This document shows, piece after piece, positions 16,420 to 27,687 of a stretch of 64,000 nt of DNA. The position numbers and the translations under genes are program-made. Each line of letters starts with the position of its first letter. Position 1 is the stretch's first letter. The notes under the pieces are model-generated. The model was given only the letters and a program-made list of their open reading frames with translations. It had not been told where the DNA came from and ran no database searches. This stretch comes from Pectobacterium carotovorum (GTDB lineage Bacteria > Pseudomonadota > Gammaproteobacteria > Enterobacterales > Enterobacteriaceae), in NCBI RefSeq assembly GCF_900129615.1, contig NZ_FQWI01000002.1, forward strand, positions 1 through 64,000. The letters run 5' to 3'.

Positions 16420-16651
16420 CGTCACTCTCCAGTGAGATATCGCGGAAAATAACGCGCACCATCAGCCAGCACAGCAGCGTAAACACGAGCGGCAGCAGCA
16501 GGCAGGCCATCTCAAACCAGTGTGGCAGGCCGGTGATCCCTTGTGTGTTGTCAGGCAAATAGGCGGCAAGCACCCAGGCCACTAAATAAACCAGCGTCAG
16601 GCCAAAAGCCCAGCGGGCCTCTTTGTGCGCCTGAGGAAAGCGTGTATCCAT
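16409..16651 (-). CDS. yhdT: DUF997-family membrane protein YhdT
   Basis: An 80-aa inner-membrane protein with two helices (about residues 15-32 and 46-66). It is always found next to panF and may be an accessory subunit, but its function is not established. The ATG at 16651 has GGAG 8 bases upstream. The same frame stays open for 87 codons further upstream, but that part has no ribosome site or family match. Confidence 0.92.
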   Translation of the reverse strand: MDTRFPQAHKEARWAFGLTLVYLVAWVLAAYLPDNTQGITGLPHWFEMACLLLPLVFTLLCWLMVRVIFRDISLESDDAN

Positions 16652-17076
16652 GTTCTTCTCCACCGTAAATGGGAGGATTGGCATCGTTATGAACGTCGTG
16701 ATGACGAAAGCGGGAATTTTACGGCATGTGGGCCAATTGACTAGTAAGAATTGCGCTATCAGCGTAAAAGCCAGCCGTGGGGTCATCCCGATCGTGTAAG
16801 GAGCGAGAACCATTGGGGGATAAAAAGAGGGGTTGGCAGCGTGTTGCTTCACCCATTTTATTTCGGTTTTTTGAGCAACTGATCGGGGCGAAAATAGAAG
16901 ACATCTCTCCAAAAAATAATACCAAGTGAGTATGTTTATTTATTGATATTGAGGTAATTGGCTAATGATGGAAGTAGCATCGCATAATTCTCTCAGAGGA
17001 AAGCCTACTATGAGGCTATTATTTACCGTCTGCTATTCCAGAGCAGAATAGTTAAAGACGAACCAAAGGAGTCGTT
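16652..17076. promoter_or_regulatory. Intergenic region between yhdT and the Mop-domain gene
   Basis: 425 bases without a supported gene. It should hold the yhdT-panF-prmA promoter (minus) and the promoter of the plus-strand Mop gene. A small hairpin, CTATTC with its complement, lies at 17033-17051 just before the Mop gene ribosome site. I do not see a molybdenum-cofactor riboswitch or a clear ModE operator. Confidence 0.45.
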
Positions 17077-17505
17077 ATGTCAGTTTCAGCAAGAAATCAG
17101 CTTTCGGGTGTTGTGTCTTCCATTTTTGAGGGTGCGGTAAACAATGAAGTCGCATTGACTCTGGAAAGTGGGGATAAGTTAACGACGGTGATTACACGAA
17201 CCAGCTGTGATTCAATGGAATTGGCTGTCGGCAAGCCGGCCATTGCGCTGGTGAAAGCCCCTTGGGTCATTCTGGCATCGGCGGAATGTGGTTTGAATTT
17301 TTCTGCCCGCAATCAATTTCACGGCAAAGTGAGTACCGTGGCTAAAGGTGCCGTCAACTCGACGGTGCAACTGGTTACCGCGGGTGGGTTGACGCTGACC
17401 TCAACCGTGACCAATGAAAGCCTGGAAGAGATGAACATTGATGTGGGCAGCGAATTAATCGCTCTGGTTAAGGCTTCCAGTATTATTCTGGCTACCCGGA
17501 AATAA
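17077..17505 (+). CDS. Two-Mop (TOBE) molybdate-binding protein, ModG/molbindin type
   Basis: A 142-aa protein made of two Mop repeats. SARNQLSGVVSSIFEGAVNN opens repeat 1 near residue 3, and SARNQFHGKVSTVAKGAVNS opens repeat 2 near residue 75. Mop domains bind molybdate or tungstate at subunit interfaces, and di-Mop proteins act as cytoplasmic molybdenum stores. There is no DNA-binding or ABC domain, so it is not ModE or ModC. AAGGAG precedes the ATG. It sits on the opposite strand between accC and yhdT, which are adjacent in E. coli, so it was inserted in this lineage. Confidence 0.9.
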   Translation: MSVSARNQLSGVVSSIFEGAVNNEVALTLESGDKLTTVITRTSCDSMELAVGKPAIALVKAPWVILASAECGLNFSARNQFHGKVSTVAKGAVNSTVQLVTAGGLTLTSTVTNESLEEMNIDVGSELIALVKASSIILATRK

Positions 17506-17641
17506 TTACCGATTGCTTTAGCGAATTCAAATATCTCTTATTTCCCGTTTAAATAGCCAATGTTGGGTATCGTCGGAAGTGTGATCTGAATGATTGACCT
17601 TGAATAGGGTTATTTAAGAGATATACATCGGCATAAATAAC

Positions 17642-17666
17642 AAAGGCCAGCATAGGCTGGCCTTTT
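17642..17666. terminator. Bidirectional terminator between the Mop gene and accC
   Basis: A 10-bp stem, AAAGGCCAGC with its complement, closes the 4-base loop ATAG, with TTTT on the plus side and TTTG on the minus side. It lies between convergent genes. Confidence 0.85.
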
Positions 17667-17684
17667 GACTCGATTGCGTGGGGT

Positions 17685-19028
17685 TTACTGCAAGCCGAGT
17701 TTCTTTTCCAGATAGTGGATGTTCGTGCCACCTCTCTGGAAGTTTTCGTCGCTCATGATCTTCATCTGAAGTTCGATGTTGGTTTTGATGCCATCGATGA
17801 TCAGTTCAGCCAGCGCGTTCTTCATACGGGAAATCGCGATTTCGCGGGTTTCGCCGTAGGTGATCAGCTTGCCGATCATGGAATCGTAATACGGCGGTAC
17901 GGTATAACCGGCGTAAATATGCGATTCCCAACGGACACCAAAGCCACCCGGCGCGTGGAAGCGCGTGATTTTACCCGGGCTTGGCAGGAAGGAGTTCGGG
18001 TCTTCCGCGTTGATACGGCATTCTACCGCATGGCCGCGAACCTTGACGTCTTTCTGCTTGATGGACAGTGGCAGACCGGCAGCGATGCGCAGCTGCTCTT
18101 TGATCAGGTCCACGCCGGTAATCATTTCGGTTACCGGATGCTCCACCTGAATACGGGTGTTCATTTCAATGAAGTAGAACTCACCGTTTTCGTACAGGAA
18201 CTCAAACGTACCCGCACCACGATAGTTGATATCGATACAGGCTTTGGCGCAGCGATCGCCGATATTGCGGCGCAGCTCGTCCGTAATGCCCGGTGCCGGC
18301 GCTTCTTCCACCACTTTCTGGTGGCGACGCTGCATGGAGCAGTCACGCTCGGCCAGATAGACGGCGTGGCCCTGACCATCAGCCAGAATCTGAATTTCCA
18401 CGTGACGTGGGTTTTCCAGATACTTTTCCATGTAGACCATGTCGTTGTTGAAAGCCGCTTTGGCTTCCGCACGGGTCATGTTGATGGATTGTTCCAGCTC
18501 TTTGTCGCTGCGCACTACTCGCATACCACGACCACCGCCGCCGCCAGAGGCTTTGATGATGACCGGATAGCCGATGCGTTTTGCATGAGCACGGTTAGCG
18601 TCCATGTCACCGTCTAACGGACCATCAGAGCCTGGTACGGTCGGAACCCCCGCTTTTTTCATTGCGGTGATGGCAGACACTTTGTCGCCCATCAGGCGAA
18701 TGGTTTCTGCGCGTGGGCCGATGAAGATAAAGCCAGAGCGTTCAACCTGCTCGGCAAAATCCGCATTTTCGGACAGGAAACCGTAACCAGGGTGAATCGC
18801 GACGGCACCGGTGATTTCCGCAGCGGAAATAATCGCTGGGATGTTCAGATAGCTTTTTGTTGACGGCGCCGGGCCGATACACACGGTTTCGTCCGCCAGC
18901 AATACGTGTTTCAAATCGCGATCCGCACTGGAGTGAACGGCGACGGTTTTGATGCCCAGTTCTTTACAGGCACGCAAAATACGCAGCGCGATCTCTCCGC
19001 GGTTAGCGATAACGATTTTATCTAACAT
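17685..19028 (-). CDS. accC: Biotin carboxylase subunit of acetyl-CoA carboxylase
   Basis: A 447-aa ATP-grasp enzyme that carboxylates the biotin on AccB with bicarbonate, the first step of fatty-acid synthesis. The stretch [10 protein letters not shown] (ATP lid) lies near residue 165, the catalytic stretch [14 protein letters not shown] near residue 290 and [12 protein letters not shown] near residue 335. The length is two residues from E. coli. It is co-transcribed with accB, 11 bases upstream. Confidence 0.98.
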   Translation of the reverse strand: MLDKIVIANRGEIALRILRACKELGIKTVAVHSSADRDLKHVLLADETVCIGPAPSTKSYLNIPAIISAAEITGAVAIHPGYGFLSENADFAEQVERSGFIFIGPRAETIRLMGDKVSAITAMKKAGVPTVPGSDGPLDGDMDANRAHAKRIGYPVIIKASGGGGGRGMRVVRSDKELEQSINMTRAEAKAAFNNDMVYMEKYLENPRHVEIQILADGQGHAVYLAERDCSMQRRHQKVVEEAPAPGITDELRRNIGDRCAKACIDINYRGAGTFEFLYENGEFYFIEMNTRIQVEHPVTEMITGVDLIKEQLRIAAGLPLSIKQKDVKVRGHAVECRINAEDPNSFLPSPGKITRFHAPGGFGVRWESHIYAGYTVPPYYDSMIGKLITYGETREIAISRMKNALAELIIDGIKTNIELQMKIMSDENFQRGGTNIHYLEKKLGLQ

Positions 19029-19039
19029 GATAAGCCTCG

Positions 19040-19507
19040 TTATTCGATGACAATCAGTGGCTCGTCAAATTCGACCGGCTGACCGCTTTCGAGCAGAATG
19101 GCTTTAACCACGCCCGCTTTGTCGGCTTCGATCTGGTTCATCATTTTCATGGCTTCGACGATGCACAGGGTATCGCCAACGTTGACGCGCTGACCCACTT
19201 CCACGAAAGCTTTAGCATCCGGGCTTGGGGTGCGATAGAAGGTTCCAACCATTGGAGAACGAACGATGTGTCCACTGATGGCAGCCGGTGCGGCAGGAGT
19301 TTCCACTGGCGCTGGTGCAACGGCGGCGGCCAGAGCAGGCTGTGGCTGCATCATTGGCGTAGCGTAGGCCTGTTGCATCATCGGGTAGTTAACCGCTGCT
19401 GGGGCACGACTGATACGTACTGATTCTTCACCTTCAGAAATTTCCAGTTCGGCGATGCCGGACTCTTCAACCAGTTCGATCAGTTTTTTGATTTTACGAA
19501 TATCCAT
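19040..19507 (-). CDS. accB: Biotin carboxyl carrier protein
   Basis: A 155-aa carrier with an N-terminal helical part, an Ala/Pro-rich linker (about residues 45-80) and the C-terminal biotinyl domain with [13 protein letters not shown]. The Lys of AMKM is the biotinylation site. It lies 24 bases after aroQ. In E. coli the accBC promoter is far upstream and AccB represses it, and the same layout is possible here. Confidence 0.98.
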   Translation of the reverse strand: MDIRKIKKLIELVEESGIAELEISEGEESVRISRAPAAVNYPMMQQAYATPMMQPQPALAAAVAPAPVETPAAPAAISGHIVRSPMVGTFYRTPSPDAKAFVEVGQRVNVGDTLCIVEAMKMMNQIEADKAGVVKAILLESGQPVEFDEPLIVIE

Positions 19508-19531
19508 GGATGTGGTTCCGTACTCTTTTGT

Positions 19532-19984
19532 TTAATTGGAAGTTGACAGGCGTTTTACCGCCGTCTGTAAAGCATACTGATAACCATCTGCCCCCAGGCC
19601 ACATATCACGCCTACCGCAACATCAGAAAGGTAGGAATGATGACGAAAAGGCTCACGTGCGTGCACGTTGGACAGATGAATTTCGATAAACGGAATCGCG
19701 ACTGCCAGCAGGGCATCACGCAGCGCAACGCTGGTGTGGGTAAATGCCGCCGGGTTAATCAGAATGAAGTCTGTGTTTCCTCTGGCCTGATGGATAGTAT
19801 CGATCAGGACATGTTCCGCATTGGATTGCCGATGGGAAAACTTCACGTTCAATGCCTGCGCCTGGGTTTCCAGCTCGCTGACAATGTCTGCTAACGTCGT
19901 GTTACCGTATTTGTCGGGCTCCCGGGTTCCTAGCAGATTCAGGTTTGGACCGTTCAAGAGCAAAATGTGAAACTTTTCTGCCAT
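19532..19984 (-). CDS. aroQ: 3-dehydroquinate dehydratase, type II
   Basis: A 150-aa dodecameric shikimate-pathway enzyme. It has [20 protein letters not shown] (catalytic Tyr, N-terminal), [16 protein letters not shown] and [18 protein letters not shown] (catalytic His). The length is typical of the family. The 254 bases before it contain no gene and are where the long accBC leader and promoter would lie. Confidence 0.97.
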   Translation of the reverse strand: MAEKFHILLLNGPNLNLLGTREPDKYGNTTLADIVSELETQAQALNVKFSHRQSNAEHVLIDTIHQARGNTDFILINPAAFTHTSVALRDALLAVAIPFIEIHLSNVHAREPFRHHSYLSDVAVGVICGLGADGYQYALQTAVKRLSTSN

Positions 19985-20238
19985 TGTGCTGCTATCTCCC
20001 GCGATTGACCAAGATTGCCAAAACCGTGTCGCACAAAATAGCGCGAAGCTATTCGTTTGTCACCTTTCGTGACGCAAATTGTCCGGCCCGAGAAATTAAA
20101 GTCGTGCATTATAACCATATCGTGGCAATTCGCAGCTAAATACTGGTCTTATCTGCGGAGATATTCCTGCACCAGACCGTGAGAAGGCGTGAATTTCACT
20201 GCGGTCCGTAACCGGCTTTTCCTGTGTTGCTGCGGCGT

Positions 20239-20838
20239 TTAGCGCCACCATTGGCGAAATTTCTTATAACGCAACAGCAGCAATATCAGCGCCGCGAGCG
20301 CATACAAAATAGGCTGCGGGGAGAGCGTTTTAACTGACCAAAGATAGTGGATAGGCGCAAGGATGGCGACTAAATAGACGAAATTATGCAGTTTTTGCCA
20401 TTGCGATCCCAACTTGCGCATCATTATCTGTGGTGAGGTCACCGCCAGCGCCAGCAAAATCAGCCAGCTTATGATTCCCAACGTTAGATACGGCCGGGAT
20501 ATCAGTTCTTTTCCCAGCAGGGCCAGATGATCCAGACCCAGCTCCAGCAGCGCATAGCTCACCAGATGTAACGTCGCCCAGAAAAAGCACCACAGCCCGA
20601 GGAGGCGTCGGCAGCGAATCAGCAGCGGCTGTTTACCGTAGCGCGCCAGTGGCGTGACCAACAGCGTCGCCAGCAGCAATTTCAGCGCCATTCGGCCGGT
20701 AAAATGCTGGATATCTTTGGCGGGGTCAGCGCTGAACCACCCTTGGTCAACTGACAATATCAGCCACAGCAGCGGCAGAAAACCAGCCAGATGGAGTAGC
20801 ACTTTTAGCCCGTTAATGTGTTGTAACGTCAGTCTCAT
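20239..20838 (-). CDS. msrQ: Heme-binding membrane subunit MsrQ
   Basis: A 199-aa inner-membrane b-type cytochrome with six helices that passes quinone electrons to MsrP. Candidate heme ligands include [15 protein letters not shown] and [19 protein letters not shown]. It follows msrP by 78 bases, and that gap holds a short tandem duplication. Together they repair oxidised methionine in periplasmic proteins. Confidence 0.94.
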   Translation of the reverse strand: MRLTLQHINGLKVLLHLAGFLPLLWLILSVDQGWFSADPAKDIQHFTGRMALKLLLATLLVTPLARYGKQPLLIRCRRLLGLWCFFWATLHLVSYALLELGLDHLALLGKELISRPYLTLGIISWLILLALAVTSPQIMMRKLGSQWQKLHNFVYLVAILAPIHYLWSVKTLSPQPILYALAALILLLLRYKKFRQWWR

Positions 20839-20880
20839 GCTGATGTGGATCCCTATCCTGACAGGATGCTGTAGCGAGAA

Positions 20881-20919
20881 GTTTTGTGTTATTAGCTAGA
20901 TGTTTTGTGTTGTTAACTA
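20881..20919. repeat. 21-bp-period imperfect tandem duplication at the msrP stop
   Basis: GTTTTGTGTTATTAGCTA (20881-20898) and GTTTTGTGTTGTTAACTA (20902-20919) differ at two positions and lie 21 bases apart. The second copy contains the msrP stop codon on the minus strand. It looks like a local duplication of the gene end. Confidence 0.6.
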
Positions 20920-21918
20920 AAAGTTGTCGCGCAGATTCAGGCCGCGATACAGCGAGGCGACCTGATCGGCATAGCCGTTGAACAACAGCGTGGGTTGACG
21001 TTCAACGTTAAGCAGGCCGCCTGAGCCAATGACGCGCTCTGTCGCCTGCGACCAGCGTGGGTGATCCACATGCGGGTTAACGTTGGCATAGAAGCCATAC
21101 TCGTCTGGCGCCGCCAGATTCCACGTGCAGGGCGGCTTCTCACGAGTGAGCCGGATATGTACTATGGATTTGATGTTCTTGAAGCCGTATTTCCACGGTG
21201 TGACTAACCGGATGGGCGCACCGTTCTGCGGCGGCAACGTCTTGCCGTAGACGCCGACGGCCAGCAGTGCCAGAGGATTCATTGCTTCATCCATCCGTAG
21301 CCCTTCTACATAGGGATAATCCAGCCCGCCGCCCATGAAACGATCTTTTTGCCCCGGCATTTGCTCCGGGTCGTAAAGCGTCTGAAACGCCACGTAGCGG
21401 GCGTTGCTGGTGGGCTCGGCGAATTTAATCAGCTTGCCCAGCTCAAAGCCGACCCACGGAATCACCATCGACCACGCCTCGACGCAGCGGAAACGGTAGA
21501 TCCGTTCTTCCAGCGGAAAGCGTTTTAGCAAATCGTCGATATCCAGCGTGAGAGGCTTGGCGACGTCGCCGTCTATCTTGACAGTCCAGCCTTCGGTTTT
21601 TAACCCGCCCGCATTGGCCGCCGGATCGGCTTTGTCCAACCCGAATTCATAGAAGTTGTTATAGCCCGTAACTTTATCTTCCGGCGTGAGTGGCAGGTCG
21701 AGTTTCCAGTCGGCGGGTTGGCTAAACGTGAGCGGTTTACCCAGTGGAGCTTTGGGTTTATCGCCGCCTTTAAACCAGGCCAGCAGGTCAGCCTGTGCAG
21801 AAAACGGCAGTGAGAGCGCCGCAGCGGAAATACCCAGCGCTTTTAATACGCGTCGACGCTGATAGAAGAGGGATTCCGGGGTAACGTCGGCTTCCGTGAA
21901 TTTGCGATGTTTGTGCAT
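20917..21918 (-). CDS. msrP: Periplasmic methionine-sulfoxide reductase, molybdopterin subunit
   Basis: A 333-aa enzyme of the sulfite-oxidase fold that reduces protein-bound methionine sulfoxide. It has a twin-arginine signal, [19 protein letters not shown], at residues 22-40. The Mo-ligand Cys is in [15 protein letters not shown]. It is exported folded with its cofactor and works with MsrQ. In E. coli msrPQ lie elsewhere. Here they sit between acuI and aroQ. Confidence 0.96.
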   Translation of the reverse strand: MHKHRKFTEADVTPESLFYQRRRVLKALGISAAALSLPFSAQADLLAWFKGGDKPKAPLGKPLTFSQPADWKLDLPLTPEDKVTGYNNFYEFGLDKADPAANAGGLKTEGWTVKIDGDVAKPLTLDIDDLLKRFPLEERIYRFRCVEAWSMVIPWVGFELGKLIKFAEPTSNARYVAFQTLYDPEQMPGQKDRFMGGGLDYPYVEGLRMDEAMNPLALLAVGVYGKTLPPQNGAPIRLVTPWKYGFKNIKSIVHIRLTREKPPCTWNLAAPDEYGFYANVNPHVDHPRWSQATERVIGSGGLLNVERQPTLLFNGYADQVASLYRGLNLRDNF

Positions 21919-22049
21919 GTGAACTCCCGCCAGTCATTATTATTGTTGACGCAAAGTGGCGTTTTTAATGCTTACCGTTCACTTAGTTATAGATGACTTG
22001 CGGTAGAAACTGCGACAGGAGAGATGAAATACTTTTTTGCAGGGTGTAA

Positions 22050-22069
22050 CAGCCACCCGAAGGTGGCTG
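22050..22069 (-). terminator. Hairpin after acuI
   Basis: An 8-bp perfect stem, CAGCCACC with its complement, has a stable UUCG loop on the minus strand, 20 bases past the acuI stop. The tail TTACACC is poor in T. Confidence 0.5.
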
Positions 22070-22088
22070 AGTGCATCAACAAAAGACG

Positions 22089-23066
22089 TTAGCTGATTTT
22101 CACCAGCGTACGGCCGGTGACTTTGTTTTCCAGCAGGGCAGCAGCAACGGCAGGGACGTCTTCCAACCCGATTTCCTGCGTGACCTGCTGATAGAACGAC
22201 TCAGGCAGGATGGCAGCCAGACGCTCCCACGCTTGCTGACGGCGCGCCAGCGGTGCCATCACGGAATCCACGCCTTGCAGGCGAACATTACGTAAAATAA
22301 ATGGCATCACAGTTGTCGGCAGGGCAACACCACCAGCCAGACCGCATGCGGCAACCGTCGCGTTGTAATCCATCTGCGCCAGCAGCGTCGCCAGCACGTT
22401 GTCGCCGACGGTATCCACCGCGCCAGCCCAACGTTGTTTCTCTAGCGGGCGAGGGCTGCCGCTGAATTCGCTGCGATCCAGCACCTGTTTGGCACCCAAT
22501 TTTTTCAGGTAATCAGTGTTGTCGGCACGGCCGCTGACGGCGGTCACCTGATAGCCTAGCTCTGCAAGCAGGGCGACTGCCGTGCTGCCGACGCCGCCGC
22601 TGGCACCCGTCACAATGATGTCGCCGCTTTCCGGAGTGATGCCGCCGTCTTCCAGCGCCATCACGCACAGCATCGCAGTAAAGCCTGCGGTGCCAAGAAT
22701 CATAGCTTTACGCGCATCCAGCGACGCGGGCAGAGGGACCAGCCAATCGCTCTTCACTCGCGCCTGTTGTGCCAGGCCGCCCCAGTGGTTTTCACCCACG
22801 CCCCACCCCGTCAGGATGACTGGCTGACCGACGGCAAACCGATCGCTGTCACTGTGACGCACGGTTCCGACAAAATCGATCCCTGGAACCATCGGGAAGT
22901 TACGAATAATTTTGCCTTTGCCGGTAATGGCAAGCGCATCTTTATAATTAATACCGGACCAACTGATATCAACAGTTACATCCCCGGCGGGAAGCTGCTC
23001 TGCGTCAATCTCGCGAATCTGAGCGTGGGTCAGTCCGTCTGACTGTTCAAGAACTAAAGCCTGCAT
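22089..23066 (-). CDS. acuI: NADPH-dependent acrylyl-CoA reductase
   Basis: A 325-aa zinc-free medium-chain dehydrogenase/reductase that reduces toxic acryloyl-CoA to propionyl-CoA. It has VDISWSGINYKDALAITGKG near the N-terminus, the NADPH-binding VTGASGGVGSTAVALLAELG near residue 155 and the YhdH-specific WAGAVDTVGDNVL. The length matches E. coli YhdH/AcuI. It is divergent from csrD. Confidence 0.95.
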   Translation of the reverse strand: MQALVLEQSDGLTHAQIREIDAEQLPAGDVTVDISWSGINYKDALAITGKGKIIRNFPMVPGIDFVGTVRHSDSDRFAVGQPVILTGWGVGENHWGGLAQQARVKSDWLVPLPASLDARKAMILGTAGFTAMLCVMALEDGGITPESGDIIVTGASGGVGSTAVALLAELGYQVTAVSGRADNTDYLKKLGAKQVLDRSEFSGSPRPLEKQRWAGAVDTVGDNVLATLLAQMDYNATVAACGLAGGVALPTTVMPFILRNVRLQGVDSVMAPLARRQQAWERLAAILPESFYQQVTQEIGLEDVPAVAAALLENKVTGRTLVKIS

Positions 23067-23125
23067 GGGCTATCTCCTGTAGCAGGATTAAATATGGGGA
23101 AGTCATTAACGACTATAGTTATTAC

Positions 23126-23170
23126 AGGTACTATTTGTTAAAAGGTACTGTTTGTTAAAAAAGTACTATG
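23126..23170. repeat. 17-bp tandem repeat in the acuI-csrD intergenic region
   Basis: AGGTACTATTTGTTAAA (23126-23142) is followed directly by AGGTACTGTTTGTTAAA (23143-23159), one base different, and then by a partial third copy beginning AAAGTACTATG. It lies where the divergent promoters should be. Confidence 0.7.
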
Positions 23171-23243
23171 TAGCTGGCCTATGCGAACTGATAAAAAACA
23201 ACAAACTCGCAGAAATAACAATTATTTGGAATAGGACGCAGGG

Positions 23244-25181
23244 ATGGGATTTACGACCAGGTTCTCGATACTCATAGTATTGCTGACGGTTCTCGCCATT
23301 TTTCTTATGCTTTTCAGTAGCATATTTAGTCTCTGTTATTATAGCCAGTTGCGAACCGAGCAACAGCTACGCGAGGTCACGGCCAGTATCGATCAGGCGC
23401 TATTAGTGCAATCGCCCGAAAATATTCAATATTGGCTGCCGGGAATGATGAAAACGGCAGGCATTGTGGCGTTGGATATTCAGGATAACGATTCAACCCT
23501 CTATTCAATACAGCTGCCCGAGGCCGGCTGGGAACGCACGCACCTCTATCATGAGGTCGAATTTCCACTGATGCATCATTTGAACATGTCGATCGCCTTA
23601 AAATATGTCGACCCGCTGATTGGTTTACCGCGTTTCGTGGTGTCGACGCTATCAGTGCTGCTGGCTGCGGGCCTGATGCTCCTGATGCTGTACTTCTCCA
23701 TTCGCTGGCTGCGTCGGCAGGCTGCCGGACAGGAAGAGTTGGAAAAACGCGCACAGCGTATTCTCAAGGGCGAGCGAGAATCGGTTATGCAGGGGTCGGT
23801 GCGTGAATGGCCAGTTAAGACCAGCGGGGCGCTCGATCAACTGCTGTCTGATTTAGTGGAAGCGCGTGAGGAACGCGGGCGGGTTGATACCTTAATCCGC
23901 GCTTTCGCCGCGCAGGATGCTGAAACCGGGCTGAGTAATCGTCTGTTTTTTGATAATCAACTGACCACACAGCTGGAAGATGGCGAAGAGGTGGGGACGC
24001 ACGGCGTTGTCATGATGATTCGCGTACCTGATTTTGAAACCTTGCAAGAAACGCACGGCGATACCAGTGCGCTTCAGGAATACCGTTTCACGCTGATCAA
24101 CCTGCTGTCGACGTTTGTCATGCGCTATCCCTCTGCGCTGCTGGCGCGTTATTTCAGCAGCGATTTCACCGTATTACTCCCCCACCGCACGCTAAAGGAA
24201 GCCACTGCGATAGCCACGCAACTGGTGAAATCCATCGATATTCTCCCCGCCTGTCCGTTGATCGATCGCGAGGACGTTCTCCACATTGGTATTTGCGCCT
24301 ATCGCGGCGGGCAAAGCGCTGAGCACGTGATGGAGAGTGTGGAGGACGCGACGCGCAATGCGGTGTTGCAGGGCGGTAACAGCTGGTGTGTATTTGACAG
24401 GCAGGTGCCAGACAAAGGGCGCGGCAGCGTGAAATGGCGGACCTTGCTGGAGCAGACGCTGGCGCGCGGCGGTCCGCGGTTGTATCAGAAACCTGCGGTC
24501 ACCAAAGAGGGCGTGGTACATCATCGTGAAATGATGAGCCGTATTTACGACGGAGAACAGGAACTGCTCGCGGCGGAGTATATGCCGCTGGTTCAACAGC
24601 TGGGGCTGGCGGCCAGCTATGATCGGCAGCTTGTGGCGCGAATTATTGATTTGTCAGCGAGTTGGCCCGGAGAAACACTGGCTTTACCGGTAAGTGTGGA
24701 CTCACTTTTGCAGAAACCTTTCCTGCGCTGGCTGAAAGAAGTCTTACTGCAATGTCCGAAAACGCAGCGTCAGTGCATTTTATTTGAACTTGCAGAGGCA
24801 GATGTCTGTCAATATATCGGCCGCCTGCGCCCGGTTCTCAATTTGATCCTGGGATTAGGCTGTCGCCTGGCGGTCACGCAGGCGGGTTTGACGCTGGTCA
24901 GTACGACGTACATCAAGTCACTCCCCGTGGAGATCATCAAGCTTCATCCTGGTTTGGTCCGCAGTCTTGAGCGCCGCCCGGAAAATCAGCTGTTTGTACA
25001 AAGCTTGACCGAGGCCTGTAAAGGCACGCAAACGCGGGTATTTGCCGCTGGCGTGCGGACCAAAGAGGAGTGGCGGATGCTGTTGGGCAAGGGAGTTTAT
25101 GGTGGGCAAGGTGATTTTTTTGCCGCATCAGTCTCTGTAACGGATGAGCTGAAAAAATATTCACCGCGGCATCGTGTTTAA
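23244..25181 (+). CDS. csrD: RNase E specificity factor CsrD
   Basis: A 645-aa inner-membrane protein that directs RNase E to the CsrB and CsrC regulatory RNAs. Two helices (about residues 8-31 and 133-153) flank a periplasmic region and are followed by a linker, a GGDEF-like domain and an EAL-like domain. Both active sites are degenerate: SSDF replaces GGDEF, and HREMMSR replaces the EAL motif, as expected for CsrD, which does not turn over cyclic di-GMP. Through CsrA it affects motility, biofilm and exoenzymes in soft-rot bacteria. Confidence 0.95.
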   Translation: MGFTTRFSILIVLLTVLAIFLMLFSSIFSLCYYSQLRTEQQLREVTASIDQALLVQSPENIQYWLPGMMKTAGIVALDIQDNDSTLYSIQLPEAGWERTHLYHEVEFPLMHHLNMSIALKYVDPLIGLPRFVVSTLSVLLAAGLMLLMLYFSIRWLRRQAAGQEELEKRAQRILKGERESVMQGSVREWPVKTSGALDQLLSDLVEAREERGRVDTLIRAFAAQDAETGLSNRLFFDNQLTTQLEDGEEVGTHGVVMMIRVPDFETLQETHGDTSALQEYRFTLINLLSTFVMRYPSALLARYFSSDFTVLLPHRTLKEATAIATQLVKSIDILPACPLIDREDVLHIGICAYRGGQSAEHVMESVEDATRNAVLQGGNSWCVFDRQVPDKGRGSVKWRTLLEQTLARGGPRLYQKPAVTKEGVVHHREMMSRIYDGEQELLAAEYMPLVQQLGLAASYDRQLVARIIDLSASWPGETLALPVSVDSLLQKPFLRWLKEVLLQCPKTQRQCILFELAEADVCQYIGRLRPVLNLILGLGCRLAVTQAGLTLVSTTYIKSLPVEIIKLHPGLVRSLERRPENQLFVQSLTEACKGTQTRVFAAGVRTKEEWRMLLGKGVYGGQGDFFAASVSVTDELKKYSPRHRV

Positions 25182-26541
<1,360 letters not shown>

Positions 26542-26573
26542 TCCTGTCTGGAAAAGGGGGGACCTGATGGATG

Positions 26574-26589
26574 AACGCTTGCGTTTTTC
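26574..26589 (+). terminator. Weak attenuator between mreB and mreC
   Basis: AACGC and GCGTT close a 2-base gap and are followed by TTTT. It lies 33 bases after mreB in a 162-base gap and could lower mreCD expression relative to mreB. The stem is short. Confidence 0.35.
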
Positions 26590-26703
26590 ATCTCTCGTGG
26601 TTACCCCTTTTTTATTTGCCTGTAGCCTTACGGGGCGCCGCTTTGTGACGTTAAAAATCGCCAGGTGCGATTTGAGGTTGCTGTCGAGGAATACGCAAAT
26701 TTT

Positions 26704-27687
26704 ATGAAGCCGCTTTTTAGCAGGGGGCCTTCCCTGCAATTACGACTTTTTCTTGCTGTCGTTACCGCGATTGTCGTGATCGTTGCGGACAGTCGGCTCG
26801 GTTCGTTCGTCAAAATCAGAACGTACATGGATACCACTGTCAGCCCATTCTACTTTCTGGCGAATGGACCCCGTCAGGTTTTGGACAATATGTCTGCCTC
26901 ACTGGCAACCCGTGAGCAATTAAGCCTTGAAAATACCGCGCTGCGTCAGGAACTGTTGATGAAAAACAGTGACCTGTTGCTGCTAGGCCAGTTCAAGCAG
27001 GAAAATGCGCGGTTACGTGAACTGCTCGGCTCGCCGCTGCGTCAGGATGAGCAGAAAATGGTGACGCAGGTGATGTCCGCCGGAACCGACCCTTACAGCG
27101 ATCAGGTGGTGATTGATAAAGGTCAGGCGAACGGCGTGTATGAAGGGCAACCGGTCATCAGCGATAAAGGCGTGGTGGGTCAGGTTGTGGCGGTTGGTCA
27201 GTTTACCAGTCGGGTTTTGTTGATTTGTGATGTTTCCCACGCGTTGCCGATTCAGGTGCTACGCAATGATATCCGTGTGATTGCTGCCGGTAATGGCTGC
27301 GCCGACGATCTGCAACTGGAACACCTGCCTAACAATACCGACATCCGAGTGGGTGATGTGCTGGTCACATCGGGTCTGGGCGGTCGTTTCCCAGAAGGGT
27401 ATCCCGTTGGTGTTGTGTCATCGGTCAAGGCCGATACGCAGCGAGCCTATACGATTATTCAGGCACGTCCGACAGCGGGGCTACAGCGCCTGCGCTATCT
27501 GCTATTACTGTGGGGCGTGGAAAACAACTCCAATACGGCGCTGCCGCCAGCAGAAGTGCATCGGGTTGCCAATGAGCGCCTGATGCAGATGATGCCGCAG
27601 GTTTTACCGTCGCCTGACGACATGGGACCGCCGCTTCCTCCTGATACCGCTACGCCCACCGCCGAGCCGCAGAGAGGCCGCCAATGA
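26704..27687 (+). CDS. mreC: Rod-shape-determining protein MreC
   Basis: A 327-aa bitopic inner-membrane protein of the elongasome. A short cytoplasmic N-terminus ([17 protein letters not shown]) leads into one helix (about 14-30), a coiled coil (about 65-110) and the periplasmic beta domains. The C-terminus is Pro-rich. The ATG at 26704 matches the family start, and 13 upstream in-frame codons are excluded. Its stop overlaps the mreD start (ATGA). Confidence 0.97.
   Translation: MKPLFSRGPSLQLRLFLAVVTAIVVIVADSRLGSFVKIRTYMDTTVSPFYFLANGPRQVLDNMSASLATREQLSLENTALRQELLMKNSDLLLLGQFKQENARLRELLGSPLRQDEQKMVTQVMSAGTDPYSDQVVIDKGQANGVYEGQPVISDKGVVGQVVAVGQFTSRVLLICDVSHALPIQVLRNDIRVIAAGNGCADDLQLEHLPNNTDIRVGDVLVTSGLGGRFPEGYPVGVVSSVKADTQRAYTIIQARPTAGLQRLRYLLLLWGVENNSNTALPPAEVHRVANERLMQMMPQVLPSPDDMGPPLPPDTATPTAEPQRGRQ

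Noticed and set aside
16652-16912. Open frame continuing 87 codons upstream of yhdT
   Set aside because: Not conserved in the YhdT family, and the ATG at 16651 has a clear ribosome site.
16925-17076. Molybdenum-cofactor riboswitch before the Mop-domain gene
   Set aside because: The leader is short and has only small hairpins. The conserved riboswitch core is not seen.
17715-18617. 300-codon frame antisense to accC
   Set aside because: Shadow of a GC-rich, highly conserved gene. No ribosome site or recognisable domain.
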